Shown: positions 39,363 through 52,600, counted from the first letter of the stretch. The stretch is DNA of 64,000 nt from Cyanophora paradoxa (GCA_004431415.1 QPMI01000395.1:1-64000), one strand, 5' to 3'. The notes: generated from the sequence alone by a model not told the origin. Numbers and translations are program-made.

Positions 39363-41324
39363 GATAAGCTCTGGCTAGCGCTCTAGCAAGAGCACAAGTT
39401 ACCTACAACATGATCTTGCATGCATATGCGCACCTATAACGTTGACTTGGTTCGTCGAGGTACCGGTATCATAGTATCCGTTGGTACTCATGATATCGAT
39501 ATCGATATCTTTCAGATCGCAATCGCTGCAAGAGGTATCAGTGGCTCAGCGGTTTCGCAGCTCATGATCAGCGGCTACTTGAAATACTGTACATGCGATA
39601 ACGCATCGATATCTGCTAGCCATAGATCTAGAATTCCATTGCAAGTTGGGTCTCCGACGACTTTCCGTGGCACGCACCTTCGAATTCAAGGCTTCGTTAT
39701 AACTCAGTGCGTTAGGTACGGTACACACGCTTGGCAACCTGCCAGGCTGGCCGGCCGCATGCGCAGCCTCAGCGCAGGGAGTCCAGGGACTGTCACCGTG
39801 TCACGTCAGTGTCTCAGTCTGTCTGGCCCAGAGCCTGGCCATATGCATGGGCCAGAGCCTGACTCAGTGAGAGCTCACGATCGATATCGACGCGGACGTA
39901 CGTTACGGTACTACGGTACGTAATTATATACTGTCACAGTGTACATGATAAACGCGTCAGCCACGCTGTACGGTCTGTACCGCGGCCGTCCTGTACGGTT
40001 ACTACGGTACAGTACCGTACAGACTGTACCGTAGTACAGTGTACATGTAGTGCCCGGCCACGTGGCAGATCTAGACTGGCAGTATGGCACATGCACAGAG
40101 ACGACGGCGCGCGAGGCTCATGAATTTAATCATGAATATTAATCATGATCACTGGTGAGTCAGTGGTGAGTCAGTGGTGACTCACTGGTGAGTCATAGAC
40201 TCACAGACTCACAGTGACTCACTGAGTCACTGGCCCTGGCCGGGGCCCTACTACTTACTAAGTTAGGCTAGCTGAGCCAGCCTCAGGCCCTCAGCCAGGC
40301 CCTGCCCAGGCTGCCCTGGCCCCTGAGGCTATAATAATTACGTAATACGTACCCCCCGGGCCGGTAATAATTGGCCCTGTATTATTAGGCTGTATATGCC
40401 ATGACGTAGCGGCGAAAATCCCCAATGACTCAGTATAGTGGCTCTGCAGCCTCTGCTACCGGGGTACACTGGGCCCAGCCTCCCAGCCTGAGTCCCAGGG
40501 CCCCTGTGCGGCGGTGAGTCACTGCAGCTGAGTGGGGGCCACTGGGGGGCCACTGGGGGCCTGTGGCCCAGGCTGTGGGCCCAGTAGTAGAGGCCCGAGA
40601 GGCTGTGGGCCCAGTGTGGGGCCACTGTCACAGTGTGCGGCTGTACATGTGTGCCGCGGCCGCATGCGCAGTCTCAGGCTGTGCGGCAGTCTGTGCCCAG
40701 TGCCCACGGGCCACTACTGGAGAGCTAGAAATATTTAGTGGGCTGCATATTTATAGTACTAAAAGTTTTTGGGCGATCTACTAAATATTTCTCGCCTGCT
40801 AAAGCCGAGAATTTGTAAAGGTAGCCCCGCCTCCGCCATACAAACGCCCTGCGAAGATCGACTGACCTACTAAAGTTTTACCAGCTGCTAAAGTGGCAGT
40901 TTTGGCGAAGTACTAATTATTTTCCTGTACTAAATTAACCAGTTCTATAGTAGTACTGCGCATGCCCACTGCCCAACCCCTAGCTATATATATATAAAGA
41001 GCGGCAGTAGTACAGCCAGCTACGTATACGTATTACGTACTACGGTATACAGCCTACAGCCTACAGGCCACTGACTCTACAAGTTATTTGGAACCGGTTC
41101 CTAGCCGTACGGCGGCACCTAGACCCAGGCGGCACCGTGGCACTGCGCGCGGCAGTGCCATGCGGCCACGCCCACAGGCGGCACTGCGCGCGGCAGTGCC
41201 ATGCGCTACCAGTATAGCTACCCGGTACTACGGTAGTGGCATGCACTGCCGCAGTGCGGCAGTGCCACCGTGGCACGGCCCGCACGGGCCGCACGGCCAC
41301 GGTCGTGCGCATGCCGCAGTGCGA
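39363..41324. other. Host intergenic DNA, extremely rich in short palindromes
   Basis: No gene is supported. The stretch is packed with self-complementary words (GGTACC, GTAC, CATG, GGCC, TGACTCA, GCGCGC) and short inverted duplications, for example TACGGTACTACGGTAC near 39905 and 40000, and TGACTCACTGGTGAGTCA near 40160-40200. A TACTAAA-rich block at 40727-40930 resembles 48975-49310. A GCCACGGTGGCAC-type block lies at 41110-41300. Confidence 0.6.
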
Positions 41325-41849
41325 ATACACGCTAGGGTTGCCGCTTCCTAGGAAGTTTCCTACGCCCCCATGGAAACGGAAACTGATAGGAAGTTTCCAT
41401 AGTTTCCTAGGAAACTTCCTATCTTTCCCATACCAGCGCGTCTCGCGACTGTTCTCGCATAAGACAGGCGTTTAGAGATGCCTGGGTGCCTTTTCTGTGC
41501 TATTTCACGTTCCTGATGCGTTAATTCGCTTCAGACACAAGCATTTTGTGGGTGGCTCAGGGGGGGTAGGCCTTCACACAGGGACCCAGGAGCCTGAAAA
41601 TGCTTGATTCCTGACGCAACTAAGCTTGTTTTCGAATATAATGCCGGTTTGTACAATTAAGACATCGTTCTGGAGCCTCGAACTGTGCGTTTCAGGGGGT
41701 TTCCGCCGTGGCTCCAACCGCGGCTTTTGTATGAGAGCGCCAGTTTCCTAGGAAGTTTCCATCGCCCAATGGAAACAGAAACGGAAACTTTGCACTTCCT
41801 AGGAAGTTTCCATGCATGGAAACTTCCTACCGGCAACCCTAATACACGC
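41325..41849. mobile_element. Non-autonomous hAT-type MITE (509 bp) with 8-bp target duplication
   Basis: The element (41333-41841) starts TAGGGTTGCCG and ends CGGCAACCCTA; both ends continue into AGGAAGTTTCC blocks. It is flanked by the exact 8-base duplication ATACACGC (41325-41332 and 41842-41849). An 8-bp duplication and TAGGG termini are the marks of hAT transposons. It has no coding frame, and subterminal GGAAACTTCC motifs are repeated about nine times, as expected for transposase binding sites. Confidence 0.8.
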
Positions 41850-42254
41850 AGACTCTGACTCTGTGAGAAAGCACAGATATATATATAATGTTACAGAGTA
41901 GTCTGAGAAGAGGCAGAGTCTGAAGTATTTATTAGTCCGGGGTTTTGGCATCTTTATTACCAAATAAATATATTTATTACTTGGGGCTGAGAGCTTTATT
42001 AGCGCTAGCGGTCTTTATTACGGGGTGCCCCCCGCCCCGGGCCGAGTCCCGACCCCCCTCCGCGGGCCGCGCACAGTATACCTTACACAGTTACACTTAA
42101 GTAGTGCGCGGACTTAACAATGCGCCCCGAAAATAAATGCGTATTCCGCTAGCGCGCTGGCAAAACGCATTAATATTGAAGCGCTAAGAAATTGCGGTCT
42201 GTACCCCCCAGATGCAGCCAAAAAGCTTCGAAACGCATTAATTTGATGCCGCAT
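41850..42254. other. Host intergenic DNA with a decayed foldback repeat
   Basis: No gene seen. TTTATTA-rich stretches (41920-42020) precede a GC-rich part. At 42085-42200 lies a decayed member of the CACTTAAGTAATGCG foldback family, with GCTGGCAAAACGCATTAAT. Confidence 0.5.
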
Positions 42255-45200
42255 AATCCCGAGTCCCGGCTCGTAAGCAGCTGACCGCGCAAGAGGCCTG
42301 CTACGTTGTCGAGGCCGTCGTGCAGGCGCGGATCGCCTACGGGCTCAAAGTGACGCCGCTCACAGAGAAGCAGTGCGATCGCCTAGATGCCATCTGGATG
42401 CGCGTGGTTAAGCACCATGGGGGCCTGGCGGCATCGACTTCCAACTACGCGCTCTGGAGCCACGGCACGTACAGCCTGCCGCGCACAGCGCACCTGATGG
42501 CCAAGAACCAAATCACGGATCTGCTCGTGCGGCTCTGTGGAGAACCGGAAGAGCTGCTATCCCAGGTGATGTTGCACCGCATCCGAGACCTCCAGCGAAA
42601 GCTAGGCGTCCCGCTGCTGCCGACCGAGTTCCTGAACGCCCCAGTGTCACGCCAGCTTGCTCGATCGAACGCAATCGCCGCAGTGATGCCGCTCCTGCAG
42701 CGCCGGCTCTACCGGATCCAGTCCAACCACGCCCGCTTCCTGTTTACGCCGTACCCCCCCGCAGCCACTTGGCCCGACCCCGCGGAACTGCGCCGGGAAT
42801 TCGTGCTTGCCTCACACATTCCCCGGGAAGTGTTCAGCACGGCCGCGCCCGCCCTCCACCGCGCACGACTCTACTGGATGTCCGACGTCACGGCGCGCGA
42901 TGGGGCACGCCTCTGCACCTGGCGAGACCTGCACCTCCGCGCCCCCTGCGGCACGCTCCCTTGGGCAGCGCCCGCCTGGTGGAAGGCGGTGGCCAAGGCC
43001 CTCACGATCGACGGGCGCGGTTCGGGCGCCCTCCGATACCCCATGCGGCAACCGCCCGGTACCCCTTCCTCGGCCATGGTACAGCTTCCGGGCGGGGCAA
43101 GGAAGTTAATTCACCAACCGGGAGACTTCGTCTGCTACTACGACCTCGCAACGATTCACGAGACGGATGCGGTACCGGAAATCGGCCGGGTCCGCTCCGC
43201 CGAGGCTGAGGCCGGCAGCCTAGTAGCGACGGAGTGCCGGCTGGAGCACTGGGTCCCCGTCCCAGAAGAGGCCGACGACGAGGCCGACGGAGCCTACTGC
43301 CGCTGCGATGGCCACTGTCAGCTCGGACCCCGCGAAGGGCCGCCCGCCCCAGCTGCGCGCCGCTTTAATATCGTACCGGGAGAGGGCCGCCGCCACTGGC
43401 ACGACGACCACGTCTGCCCTCAAGGCGCCGGCGCGGCCTGCCGGGCGACGAGCACCTGCGATGACGAGGGCAAGTACGGGACGGCGGTGGGAGGATGGGT
43501 AGAGCACGCGTCCGCACTCTGCACGATCCCCGGCACGGTGGAGCTAGTAGAAGTGTCGGGCGCCCCCGTGGAAGAATGCGAGGGGCAGGTACAGACGCGC
43601 TCGGGGCGCGCCAGTCGCCAGGTCCTGCGCCAAGCCCGTCTTGAATACTTCAAGCCCTCCAGGCAGGCGGCCGCGACCATCACTGCGCACCGATGGCGGA
43701 TGCTGCTGCAGGCAAAGCAGGAGGGCGATGAGCGGGTCAACTGGCACCTCCTCTCCGAGCCCGACGCCGCTCACCTCGCCACGCTCGAGGCGAACCCGCC
43801 CGACTTGCCCCCCTGCCGCAAGATGAAGCGCCCCCGGTCAGCTCCAACAAGGAGGCGCGCGAGCTATATTACTATCAGGCCGATCCGTACAGTTGGGTTG
43901 CATACCTGGAGACCTGGAAGGGCCTCGAAGCCCGCTACCGCAAAGAGCACCTGGAGGCCGAGGCGGCGCCTGGCGGCTCATACGTGGCCGACGCCCCAGC
44001 GTACGCCTGGACGGACGGGAGCCTGAAAGAGGGCCAGACGGTTAACGCTCGCGCGGGCTACGCAGTACACTGGCCGGAAACGGACCTCAGAACTGGCGCA
44101 AGCCTGCACCCGCCGGGTATCCTCACGGACTTCTTTGCCCGGCTCCGGGGCCTGCAGGAGATCAACAAGGCGGAACTCCAGGCGGCGCTTATGGCTGACC
44201 TGCTCTCGCCTTTCGGAGCGGTTCTACACGTCGACAACATGAACGCGATCCGCTGGTACTCCGATTTCGTCCAGCACGCGAGCTGCCGCAGCCCGCGGGA
44301 ATACATCCGGCACGCCTGCTCCGCGGAACTGTACGCATGGAGCAAGCTCAGGACAATGCTAGAGGAGCGCGGGCGGCCGCTCAAACTCGTCAAAGTCAAA
44401 GCGCACGCAAAGGGCGACGCCCGCGACCCCCACAACGACGTCGCGGACGCCGGAGCGAACGTGGCGGCCGACCTGGAGCTGGCGGACGAACACCGGCATG
44501 AGCCTCTCTTTCTGCCGCCGGCCTTCAGCATGCCTGCGGTGCTCACCATCAGCGACCCCGACGGGCGCACACGACGGGTGGAAGGGGACCCCAAGGCACA
44601 CATGGACGCACTTCACGAGCACCAGACGCACTTTGCCTGGACCCAACAACCGCTGGCTGGCGCGCTCCTGCGCCGAGGCGCCGACGGCGCAGACATAGCA
44701 GGGCTATATGCGGAAACGAGCGTAGGTTCCCGATTCCAAGGCGCCAATGGAGCCCGCAACGCGCTATTCAAGTTTCGGACGCAGCTGCTCTGTAGCTCGC
44801 TACCAGCGAACGAAGTCCGGGTACGTGACCAGAAGGAACTCTACGCCGCCTGCAACCCTGGGGGACGCTGTGCGGGCTGCGCCACCAGAACGCCGCTCCC
44901 TCGTGCAGAGACTAGCGGCCCGACAGCCTCACAGAACAGCCAGACTGCAACAGAGGCCTCGCATGCTCAACCAGCAGCGGGCGCCAGCCGCCCGATCCGG
45001 GCACCGACGGCTCTCACCGCAGGCCCGACTGAAACTTTCCCGCACGTCTTCCTGTGCCCGGGTCCGCATGCGGTCGCGCACCGCGCGGAGACTGCTCGCG
45101 AACTGAACCGACTTCTGCTCTGCGCATACAGAGAGGCCCACGGCCTCACAGCGCCGCCAGCAGGAGCCCTCCTTGCTCCCGACCTGGTCCCAATCTTCCT

Positions 45201-45831
45201 CCGCGTCGCGGACGACGACACCGAGGCGCGCAGCTACGATGGTAGGCCGTACGCGTATCCGCGCCTCTGGGTGCTCCAGGGCCTTGCTCCGCAGAGTCTA
45301 GAAAGCGCCCTCACACGCTGCCTGAACCTTGCACCCCGGTACGCGGCACGCGCAGCTAAACGCGTTCGGCAAACGCTTCTGGAACGGGCCCGACGCCTCT
45401 GGTCACGTCGCTGCGAAATCAACGCGGAGTGGGAACGCGACTGCCGCGTCTCCCAGGCCTCAAAGAAGCGACCGCGCCCGCCCCGCACGGGCGCCCGCGC
45501 CCGAGAGCGGGCCCGCGGCCCCGGACCTGTAAGGAAGTCTGCGCCGCCTGCGACGGGCCGATTCGCCTTCACAATCTACTCAACGCCGCTCGGAACGCAG
45601 ACTGCCCACCGGAGTACGCGGGCTGGAAGGCGGCGCTCCGCGCCCAAGAGCTCTACGATTGCGTCAAGGTACGCCCTTGGGAGTCACATCCTAGCCGCTC
45701 TAAACGGTACCCCGAGCCGCGCGAAAGGGGGGGGGGGGGGGGGGGGCTACGTCGGGAGGAGACTCTCGACACCACCTACCTACTACTTCACCATACCTAG
45801 TCCTCGAGAAACTTACCTGATCTACTCTTAG
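42255..45831 (+). mobile_element. 5'-truncated non-LTR (LINE) retrotransposon, RT C-terminus plus RNase H
   Basis: The frame from about 42255 (KQLTAQEACYVVEAVVQARI, then AYGLKV) resembles the end of a LINE reverse transcriptase. A frame change near 43836, in a CCCCC run, leads into an RNase HI domain with all four acidic residues: TDGS (44014), NKAELQAAL, HVDNMNAI and HNDVADAGANVAA. A CxxC...TFPHVFLCPGPH finger follows (44860-45070). The 5' part with the polymerase YxDD is missing, so the copy is dead. A run of 20 G lies at 45727-45746 near its 3' end. Confidence 0.75.
45727..45746 (+). repeat. Homopolymer run of 20 G
   Basis: Twenty consecutive G near the 3' end of the LINE remnant. Such runs are often wrong in length in assemblies. 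Confidence 0.9.
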
Positions 45832-46960
45832 CCTCGCACACACTAGATATAGCCGCCCCGACCGACTCGCTGGGCCCCGCCCAAGCGAGCGCCTGCCTTG
45901 CCTCCCTCTCCCGCTCTGCCCTCCCGCTCGCTCTCTTGGCCCTGCCTCCATTCACGACCTCGCCCGCGCTCCTCGCGCCTCGACAGGGAGGGAACGATGG
46001 ATCGGAAGGCTTGGCGGAAGGCTTCGGCTGGTCGTTGCACCCACCAGATACCCCGGCCATCGTGCCAGGACCGTGGGTTGAAGGACCGCCGCGGAGGGGG
46101 GCTCGCAATTGCCCGCGGCGGGGGTGCGGCGGCTGGTTCGAGGCTGGAAGCCCTGCTGACCGAGAAATCCGACCCTCCCCTCCCCGCCACGGCCGGCGCC
46201 GACCTTCTCCGTCCCGCCCCACTTCTTCCCCGCAACGTCCCCCTCGCCTCATTCCCCTCGGCCCTCTACGCCGACGTGCTTCCACCCGCGCTTCGGGCGA
46301 GCGGCCCCCTCGACGCGGAGCCCGCCGCGCTAGCTGTAGTCGCGGCCGCGTCGAGAGTAGGCAGATTAGACCGCGGGTCCGTCCTGGCTTTCCTACCGTA
46401 CAGTAGAACAGCCCGCGAGCTCCGGACGTCCCGACGGTCCCTAGGCAGGCAGCACTAGCAGTAGTAGTGTTTTAATTTACCTCCCTCTCGTAGACCCTGG
46501 GTAGTCCTCTCGGTAGCCTAGTCCTAAGCTAGGCTAGATGTATAGGTAGTAGCTCTCTGCTCTGGGTTAGCTTTGCTTTAGTTTACGTCTCCTTGACTAG
46601 CTCCACCCTGTCCGATGGCTGATAGGTTCCCTACCCGGCGTAACCAGTAGGCTCATCTTTCGACTTGACACTTTACGGACTCCTCAGTTCTATCATTAGC
46701 CGTATTGTCTCGGTGTGTGCGAATTCACTAATGGATAATCCCGAGTCCCGGGTCCGGGACTCCGGGTCCAAAGACTCATTAATATTAATATTGAGCGCAT
46801 TACTGCAGTAATATTGTGTTATACGGTACTTACCTTGTAGTTACTCACCTATAATTGTTACTTACTCCGTGTTCGCATATGAGCTCAACAAGCAAGATCA
46901 TCGGAATCGAATTCAATCGATGATCGGATCTGGAGCGCGGGTGAGTTGAACTGAGTTCAA
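45832..46960. other. Host DNA without a supported gene
   Basis: GC-rich to 46450 with open frames on both strands that look like composition effects, then mixed sequence. It may include the LINE 3' region. CCCGAGTCCCGG at 46741, shared with 42260, marks a small dispersed repeat. Confidence 0.4.
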
Positions 46961-48090
46961 CGGTTGCATGAAAACAATTCAGAAGTCCCGGAGTCCTCTA
47001 TCAATGTGACAACGTCGACGTGCACGGTCGACGTCGTGCCACGGTGCACCAACTTAGGCAAGCGCACGTGCACGTGCACGTTGCCGCATCGCCGCGGCCG
47101 TCAACGTCGACGTCATTGCGGGAAGTCGCAAGCCTGCAGGCTGGCAAGACTCGCAACGTCAGTTACCGTAAAACACATGTACAATATTAATGCGCTCAAT
47201 ATTAATGCGTTTTTGGACCCGGCCCCCAAGTGTGGCGAATAATGCGCCCCCAAATTAATGCGTTTTTACGCTTCGTCGCCTGCGCATGCATTAGAGGGGT
47301 ACTGAGGTCTTCTGACAGCAGTTTCTTCGCAATCTGGTATAATCAGTGGTATTAATGCGCCCCCAAATTAATGCGCGTTTCCACGGCAAAATACGCATTA
47401 AATTGGGGATCCGGACGCATTAATATTATGCGCACATTAATATTCTGTTTTACGGTAACGTTGCGGGAACCGTACGCGTTGAACTTGCCATGGCCAGTTG
47501 CCAACTTGGCAAGTTGCCGCCCAACTTGCCGGTACTACTTGGTCCGGTAGTACTACGGTACTACGGTAGGTCCGGCCCGGCGGTACTTGCAAATTACTAA
47601 AAACCGCACCACATAAATACCGCACCCCATATATACCGCACCCACTTAATTACCGCGGTACCAAATTACCGCGCCAAGAGTTTGTTAAAACGCGGTAATT
47701 TGGTACCGCGGTAATTCTCTCCGCAGAAGATACCCCGTACAGTACCCCTCCAACATTACCGCGGTATTTTGCTCTATGGCGGGCCGGGTGCGGTAATTTA
47801 TGCCGCGGTAATTGCCAGACGGGGCCGCCGCCCCCCGCCGGGCGCCGGCCGGCGGCGCGGCGCCGGCGCCAACCGCCGCCAAGATATCCATGCATATGAT
47901 TATCGCGATCGATTGGTCTGAAATTCAGACTCTGAATCGAGTTGCGTTGAAGCACAAGGTGATTGGACATTCAATGCTTCTGGTCTGAAATTTTAGACAT
48001 GCATATGCATAATCATAGTGTGCGCGGCGCTAGCGCAGCAGTAGAAGCGCTGCGCGCGCGCACAGCGCCGCACACTGCCGCACAGCGGCG
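46961..48090. other. Host intergenic repeats (AATTAATGCG and GGTAATTTACCGC types)
   Basis: No gene supported. Repeats of GCGCATTAAT/ATTAATGCG (47180-47440) and of ACCGCGGTAATT (47600-47820) dominate, with GC-rich palindromes GCCGGCGCCGG at 47840-47880 and ACGTGCACG at 47060-47085. Confidence 0.5.
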
Positions 48091-48170
48091 CACTTAAGTA
48101 CTGCGGTCCCAAATTAATGCGTTTTTTGCTGGCAAAACGCATTAATCATTGAATTCGGGACCGCATTACT
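48091..48170. repeat. Foldback repeat, partial copy
   Basis: CACTTAAGTACTGCGGTCCC...AATTAATGCG, loop TTTTTTGCTGG, then CAAAACGCATTAAT and GGGACCGCATTACT. It pairs with itself and is the same family as 48832-48946. A separate TIR element begins immediately after it. Confidence 0.65.
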
Positions 48171-48414
48171 GTCAGTTCATTATGTTAGACGGATTCTCGT
48201 CTATACGGTATAGACGAGCGAGCTAGCGCTGATTCGTCTAACTAAAACCATCATAACAGGTCGTCACACGGCGTAGACGGGGCGCTACCATAGTAATGCC
48301 TCATAGCAGCGGTACCAAGCTCGTCTATCATTGACCACCGTGGCACGTGACCACGTCTATCGCGCACGGGCTGCAAACGTCTAACAAAGGCGACGTCTAA
48401 CATAATGAACTGAC
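48171..48414. mobile_element. 244-bp MITE with perfect 21-bp terminal inverted repeats
   Basis: GTCAGTTCATTATGTTAGAC plus G (48171-48191) is exactly reversed and complemented at 48394-48414. The inside repeats CGTCTA blocks. It has no coding frame. A target duplication is not obvious; outer bases (ATTACTGTCAG and CTGACAGTAAT at 48429) suggest it is nested in an older inverted repeat. Confidence 0.7.
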
Positions 48415-48831
48415 GTACACTGTAGTCTGACAGTAATTAACCTGGCGAGGCTGGCGTTGAAGACGGTTGAACCCGCACTAGCTCAGTCTAGCTGTAGTCG
48501 GCCTTAGTGATGCCTCTGAAGCGCGGCGTGCCTCAGCCGGGCGAGGAGCCTGCCAGCCTCAAGCTCGCCGAGTCACTGAGTTGCCCGGTGCCACAAGTTG
48601 CAATTGCCAAGCCTAACCGGTACTACCGTAGTACGGACTGTACGGTAGGGCGCCCGCGGCCGGCGGCGCCGGGCGCTGCGGGCCTGATCATGAGGGCCGC
48701 CGCACTGCGGCGCCGGCAGACGCCGGCAGTGCGCCGGCCCTGCGGCCCTGGCTGGCAGTGGCTGCGGGCCACTGCAGTCTGCAGCTGGGGCCACACTGCC
48801 GCCACACTGCGGCCACAGCGCTACCGTGTAA

Positions 48832-48946
48832 CACTTAATTAAGTAATGCGCGCACTTAAGTAATGCGGTCCCTAATTAATGCGTTTTTCGCTGGCAAAAC
48901 GCATTAATTTGGGACCGCATTACTTAAGTGCGCGCATTACTTAAGT
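48832..48946. repeat. Foldback MITE, best copy
   Basis: Left arm CACTTAATTAAGTAATGCGC with GCACTTAAGTAATGCGGTCC and AATTAATGCG; right arm the reverse complement, ending TTACTTAAGT; loop TTTTTCGCTGGCAAAA. The whole unit is an almost perfect hairpin of about 115 bases. Related copies: 42085-42200 and 48091-48170. Confidence 0.75.
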
Positions 48947-49627
48947 ACTACGTACTACGGTATACTGTAAAGCAGGCCGGAAATATTTAAGATATTGGAT
49001 ATTATTAGTACTAAAGTTCTAGGGCCTGAGTACTAAAGTTTTTTATACTATTAAACCCGAGGTCCGTGGGGGGTACGTAGCGCAGTAACGTCGGCGCGGC
49101 CGTAGGTGAATTGCTCGAAGGGAGCGTAGAAGCCCGCGGCGTCCGACGGTCTCCAGCGTCGAGCACTCCCACCCTTGCACGCACCGCTCCCGCGTGCACC
49201 CCGGAACCCCCTGCTAAAGGCTTCCGCGACCAACTCTTAATTATTTTAGGCCTATTAAACCGGCCAAACCCCGGAATTACTAAACATTACTAAACAACTT
49301 ACTAAACATTTTCCTGCTTTACAGCACTCTACTTCACATTCCAATGATTCCATATTATAGTCTATACCTAGCGCTACATTCCATACTAGTACGTATACTG
49401 TTCGCCAACTGGCAACTTGTGGCAAGTCGGTGCTTACTAAGTTAAGCGCGGCCAAAGCGCCTAAGCTTAATTGCAAAGCGTAACTTACCTTTAGTAAGCG
49501 TCCAAGCCTTGAAGCTTAAGCCTCGGAGCCCGCAGCAGTCGGCTGCTGCTTACAGTGAGCTGCAGTCTGGCACTTGCTGGAAGCCTGCAGTTAACGTTCG
49601 CCCACAGCATCATCTGCTAGCTCGGCG
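48947..49627. other. Host intergenic DNA, TACTAAA-rich block
   Basis: From 48975 to 49310 TACTAAAG, TTAAACC and TACTAAACATT units recur and flank a GC-rich centre. The layout (GGAAATATTTA... at one end, ATTACTAAAC... at the other) is like 40727-40930. The last 200 bases form the 5' flank of the channel gene. No gene seen. Confidence 0.4.
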
Positions 49628-52600
49628 ATGCATGCGCATATGCGCATGCGAGCGGACGATGCAAATGCATATGTATATAGCGACCTCGAGCTCGACGGCA
49701 AAGCCCGCGACAACGGCAAAGCCATACTTAATCCGTGCGCATGCATATGGGCATGCGCCATTGCTTACACGTGCACCGTCGCACTGCCATATATATATAA
49801 TATATATGCTTAAATCGTTGCTTATATATATGAGCGTGAAATCGCCGTGAATACGCGAAGTCCGAATACATGTTTATGTGGTTGGCGCAGGCCGCCCGTA
49901 CTTGACGGCGCCGCGTTGCTGACGAAGAAGCTTGACGATGCCAAGAAGAAGTGGGAAGAGGAGACCAAGGGTGCGGATATCCCCGCGATACGGGCAAAGG
50001 TACGATATGCTTGACATCCTGAAGCGAACAGATCTCGAGGATCGGAACTAGCTATATATATATACAGGATGAGGGAAATGGCGTTGACTTTCGTTTGCAA
50101 CTGCAGTCCATGGAGGAGGCGGGAAAGCTGTTTGATGACATCGTCAAACTGGAGCAGAATTCGAAGCCTAAAGGGCGTTTCACTGACCAGGATCTGACCG
50201 AGGCGCTCGCCCATGCAACCCGCGAGCTCTTCCCCCCGGGCGTCTGCGCGTACGTATGATCACTGCGTTACTTACTAGATGCGATAGACTCGCCTCCAAC
50301 TTGCTACGTGTACGCTTGAGACGCTCCCGATTGCTGACTGTGCCACCTGTTCATGTCGGGCATCCGCGCGCGTGCAGGATCTTCAAGATGCACAATCCGC
50401 AGATGGGAAGGACCGTGGACGCTATGCATGGCCATACCGGCGAGGCTTCGCAACCGCTACTGGAGCACCCGCTGCTCTCTGCGATCAATGCCCTGGATCC
50501 GGAGTACGCGTACGAGGACGAGGATAGCCAGAATGAAGACGAATCCGAAGACCAGAGCTTCCGGTCGCGGATCCGGAAAGCAGACAGCATCCACGTTATG
50601 TGCTACAAGATAATTCTTCAAGAATACGTTAGGGTCCTCCAGGTTCGGTGGCAGCCGCCCGTTTCTTTCACTCGAATTCGACTCGTTTCTTCAAAATGCA
50701 GAACGAAGTCATCAACATTCGCACGGTGCGCGCCAAGCGCAACCTCGTCATGCAAATGATCCACAAGGAGCACGTCGACCTCGCCTTGTGCGTTATACTG
50801 TATGATCTAGGTGTAAAATCATTCGAATCAACATGATATAGTCCACTTGTATACATTAATCGTACCCTGCTTAGATGGTACCTCAAAGGCTGCGAAATGA
50901 AACCTCGTCTGGACATGTTCCCCCCGGACCTGTCCTACGTGGACATCGACGAGAAGAACTTTCTTGCATACGCGTTTGAAAACGCGGCAGACCGGCTTGA
51001 TGAATTTATCGAGATAGTGCCCCAGCAGAACCGCAAAGCACTCCTTAATCAGCGCGTTGGAACAAAGAAGGTGCACTCCGGGGGACAGACCATTCTTATG
51101 AGGGTAAGACAAATTTACCTTTATATATTTAGAGCGTTAGCATCCGTCCCATGCTTTAGGCTAAGAGCGTTTCGGCCTCTTGTTCCGCTAACAATACTCC
51201 GCAGGCCTCCGAATGGGGCAATGAGGACGTAGTGCGCCTTCTTCTCAGGAACGGAGCCGATCCACGCATCCTAGACAACGATAATTGGACGGTACGAGAG
51301 TTCGGCTGTTCCTTCAGACAGAGTTCACAATCTCAGTCCTAAAAATGCAACTGAAACAGTTCGAATTCTCTCTCCTAGCAATACCTAGCAATTGAAAATA
51401 AATGGAGCTCACGTAGCGTATATATATATAAATCTTTCCGCAGGCGGCGTTTTACTGTGCGAGCCCTGACAACAGCCCTCGTCTGCTCTACCACTTCTTC
51501 GGTGGGAATGGAATGTTGTGCGCACGATCGGCTTATGATTAGGTATATATATAATGCAGGACTAGTACTTATACAGGCACACGACGCGCAGCCACTCGTC
51601 AGCAGTGTATCAACATTTCAAGGAAGACATGACGGAGGAAGACCTCGAGAAACTTCTGAGCAGCTCGAGCTCCGGCTACCGCGCACGTGGCCGGTCATCG
51701 GACATCAAAGGCTTGCGTAGTCTTAAGAAACAAAACCTCCTCCAGTGAGCCCGCTCAACGTCATGATCAACATTAATATTGTTAAATTGCACCCCTGACG
51801 TACTTGCAATTGCAGCATTGCTGCTGTGTACGGGAATTACGAAGTTTGCGCGGTCCTTCTCACGGATTTCGGCTTCGCTGACGTGAGTTTGCCGCTGTGG
51901 TGGCGCCGTGCATGATTGCATCTGTCTCGAGCTCACGATGAGTCCTCATGACTCCAGATGATTAACGACCGTGATGACGATGGGCGCACACCGCTTGTGC
52001 GTCCCATGGCCATGGCCACTTAAGCTTGCATTGCAATTGGCTTTGTCGCATGTCGAAATTGATTCCATTCCGTGCTCTGCACAGCTACTTGCCACTATTC
52101 ATCAACACGAACAAGTAGTTGACTTGCTCCTCAAAGTAGAGCTTGACGAAGAGCAAGAGCAGGCGTTGGAGGATGTCCAGGTATAAAAATTGATATATGA
52201 TTATTCCCGGTATTCCCCGCAGAAGCCAACTAAATACGTTTACGCTTGTTTCTGCAGGTAGCAAACAAGTACGTTGAAGACAAAGTCGGAAAGGTGGCGC
52301 TGGAGTACGCTCTGGAGAGCGAGCATTTCGGAATTGTCGCTTCACTGCTTGAAGGAGAACTGGTGATGAAAAACCAAGAGAACGAGGACAATCCCGAATA
52401 TCAAGTTTCCGGAAAAGTTTGCACCATCCTCCCTGGCGCTGTTTACGATGGTGGAGTCACACCGCTGATGGTGCGCGCATCCAAATGAAACCGCTCATAC
52501 CGTATGTCTACGTTTGCGGGGCTGACGCTGCACTTAATTATAATACAGAAAGCTGTCGGCAAGGATGCTAATCTCGTCAAGATTCTGACGCTGGCAGGAG

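Noticed and set aside
42769-43209. Alternative frames inside the LINE
   Set aside because: They are shadows of the reverse-transcriptase frame in GC-rich DNA and show no domain marks.
45898-46458. Two overlapping open frames in GC-rich DNA after the LINE
   Set aside because: Both strands and several frames are open, composition is Arg/Pro/Ala-biased, and no motif is visible.
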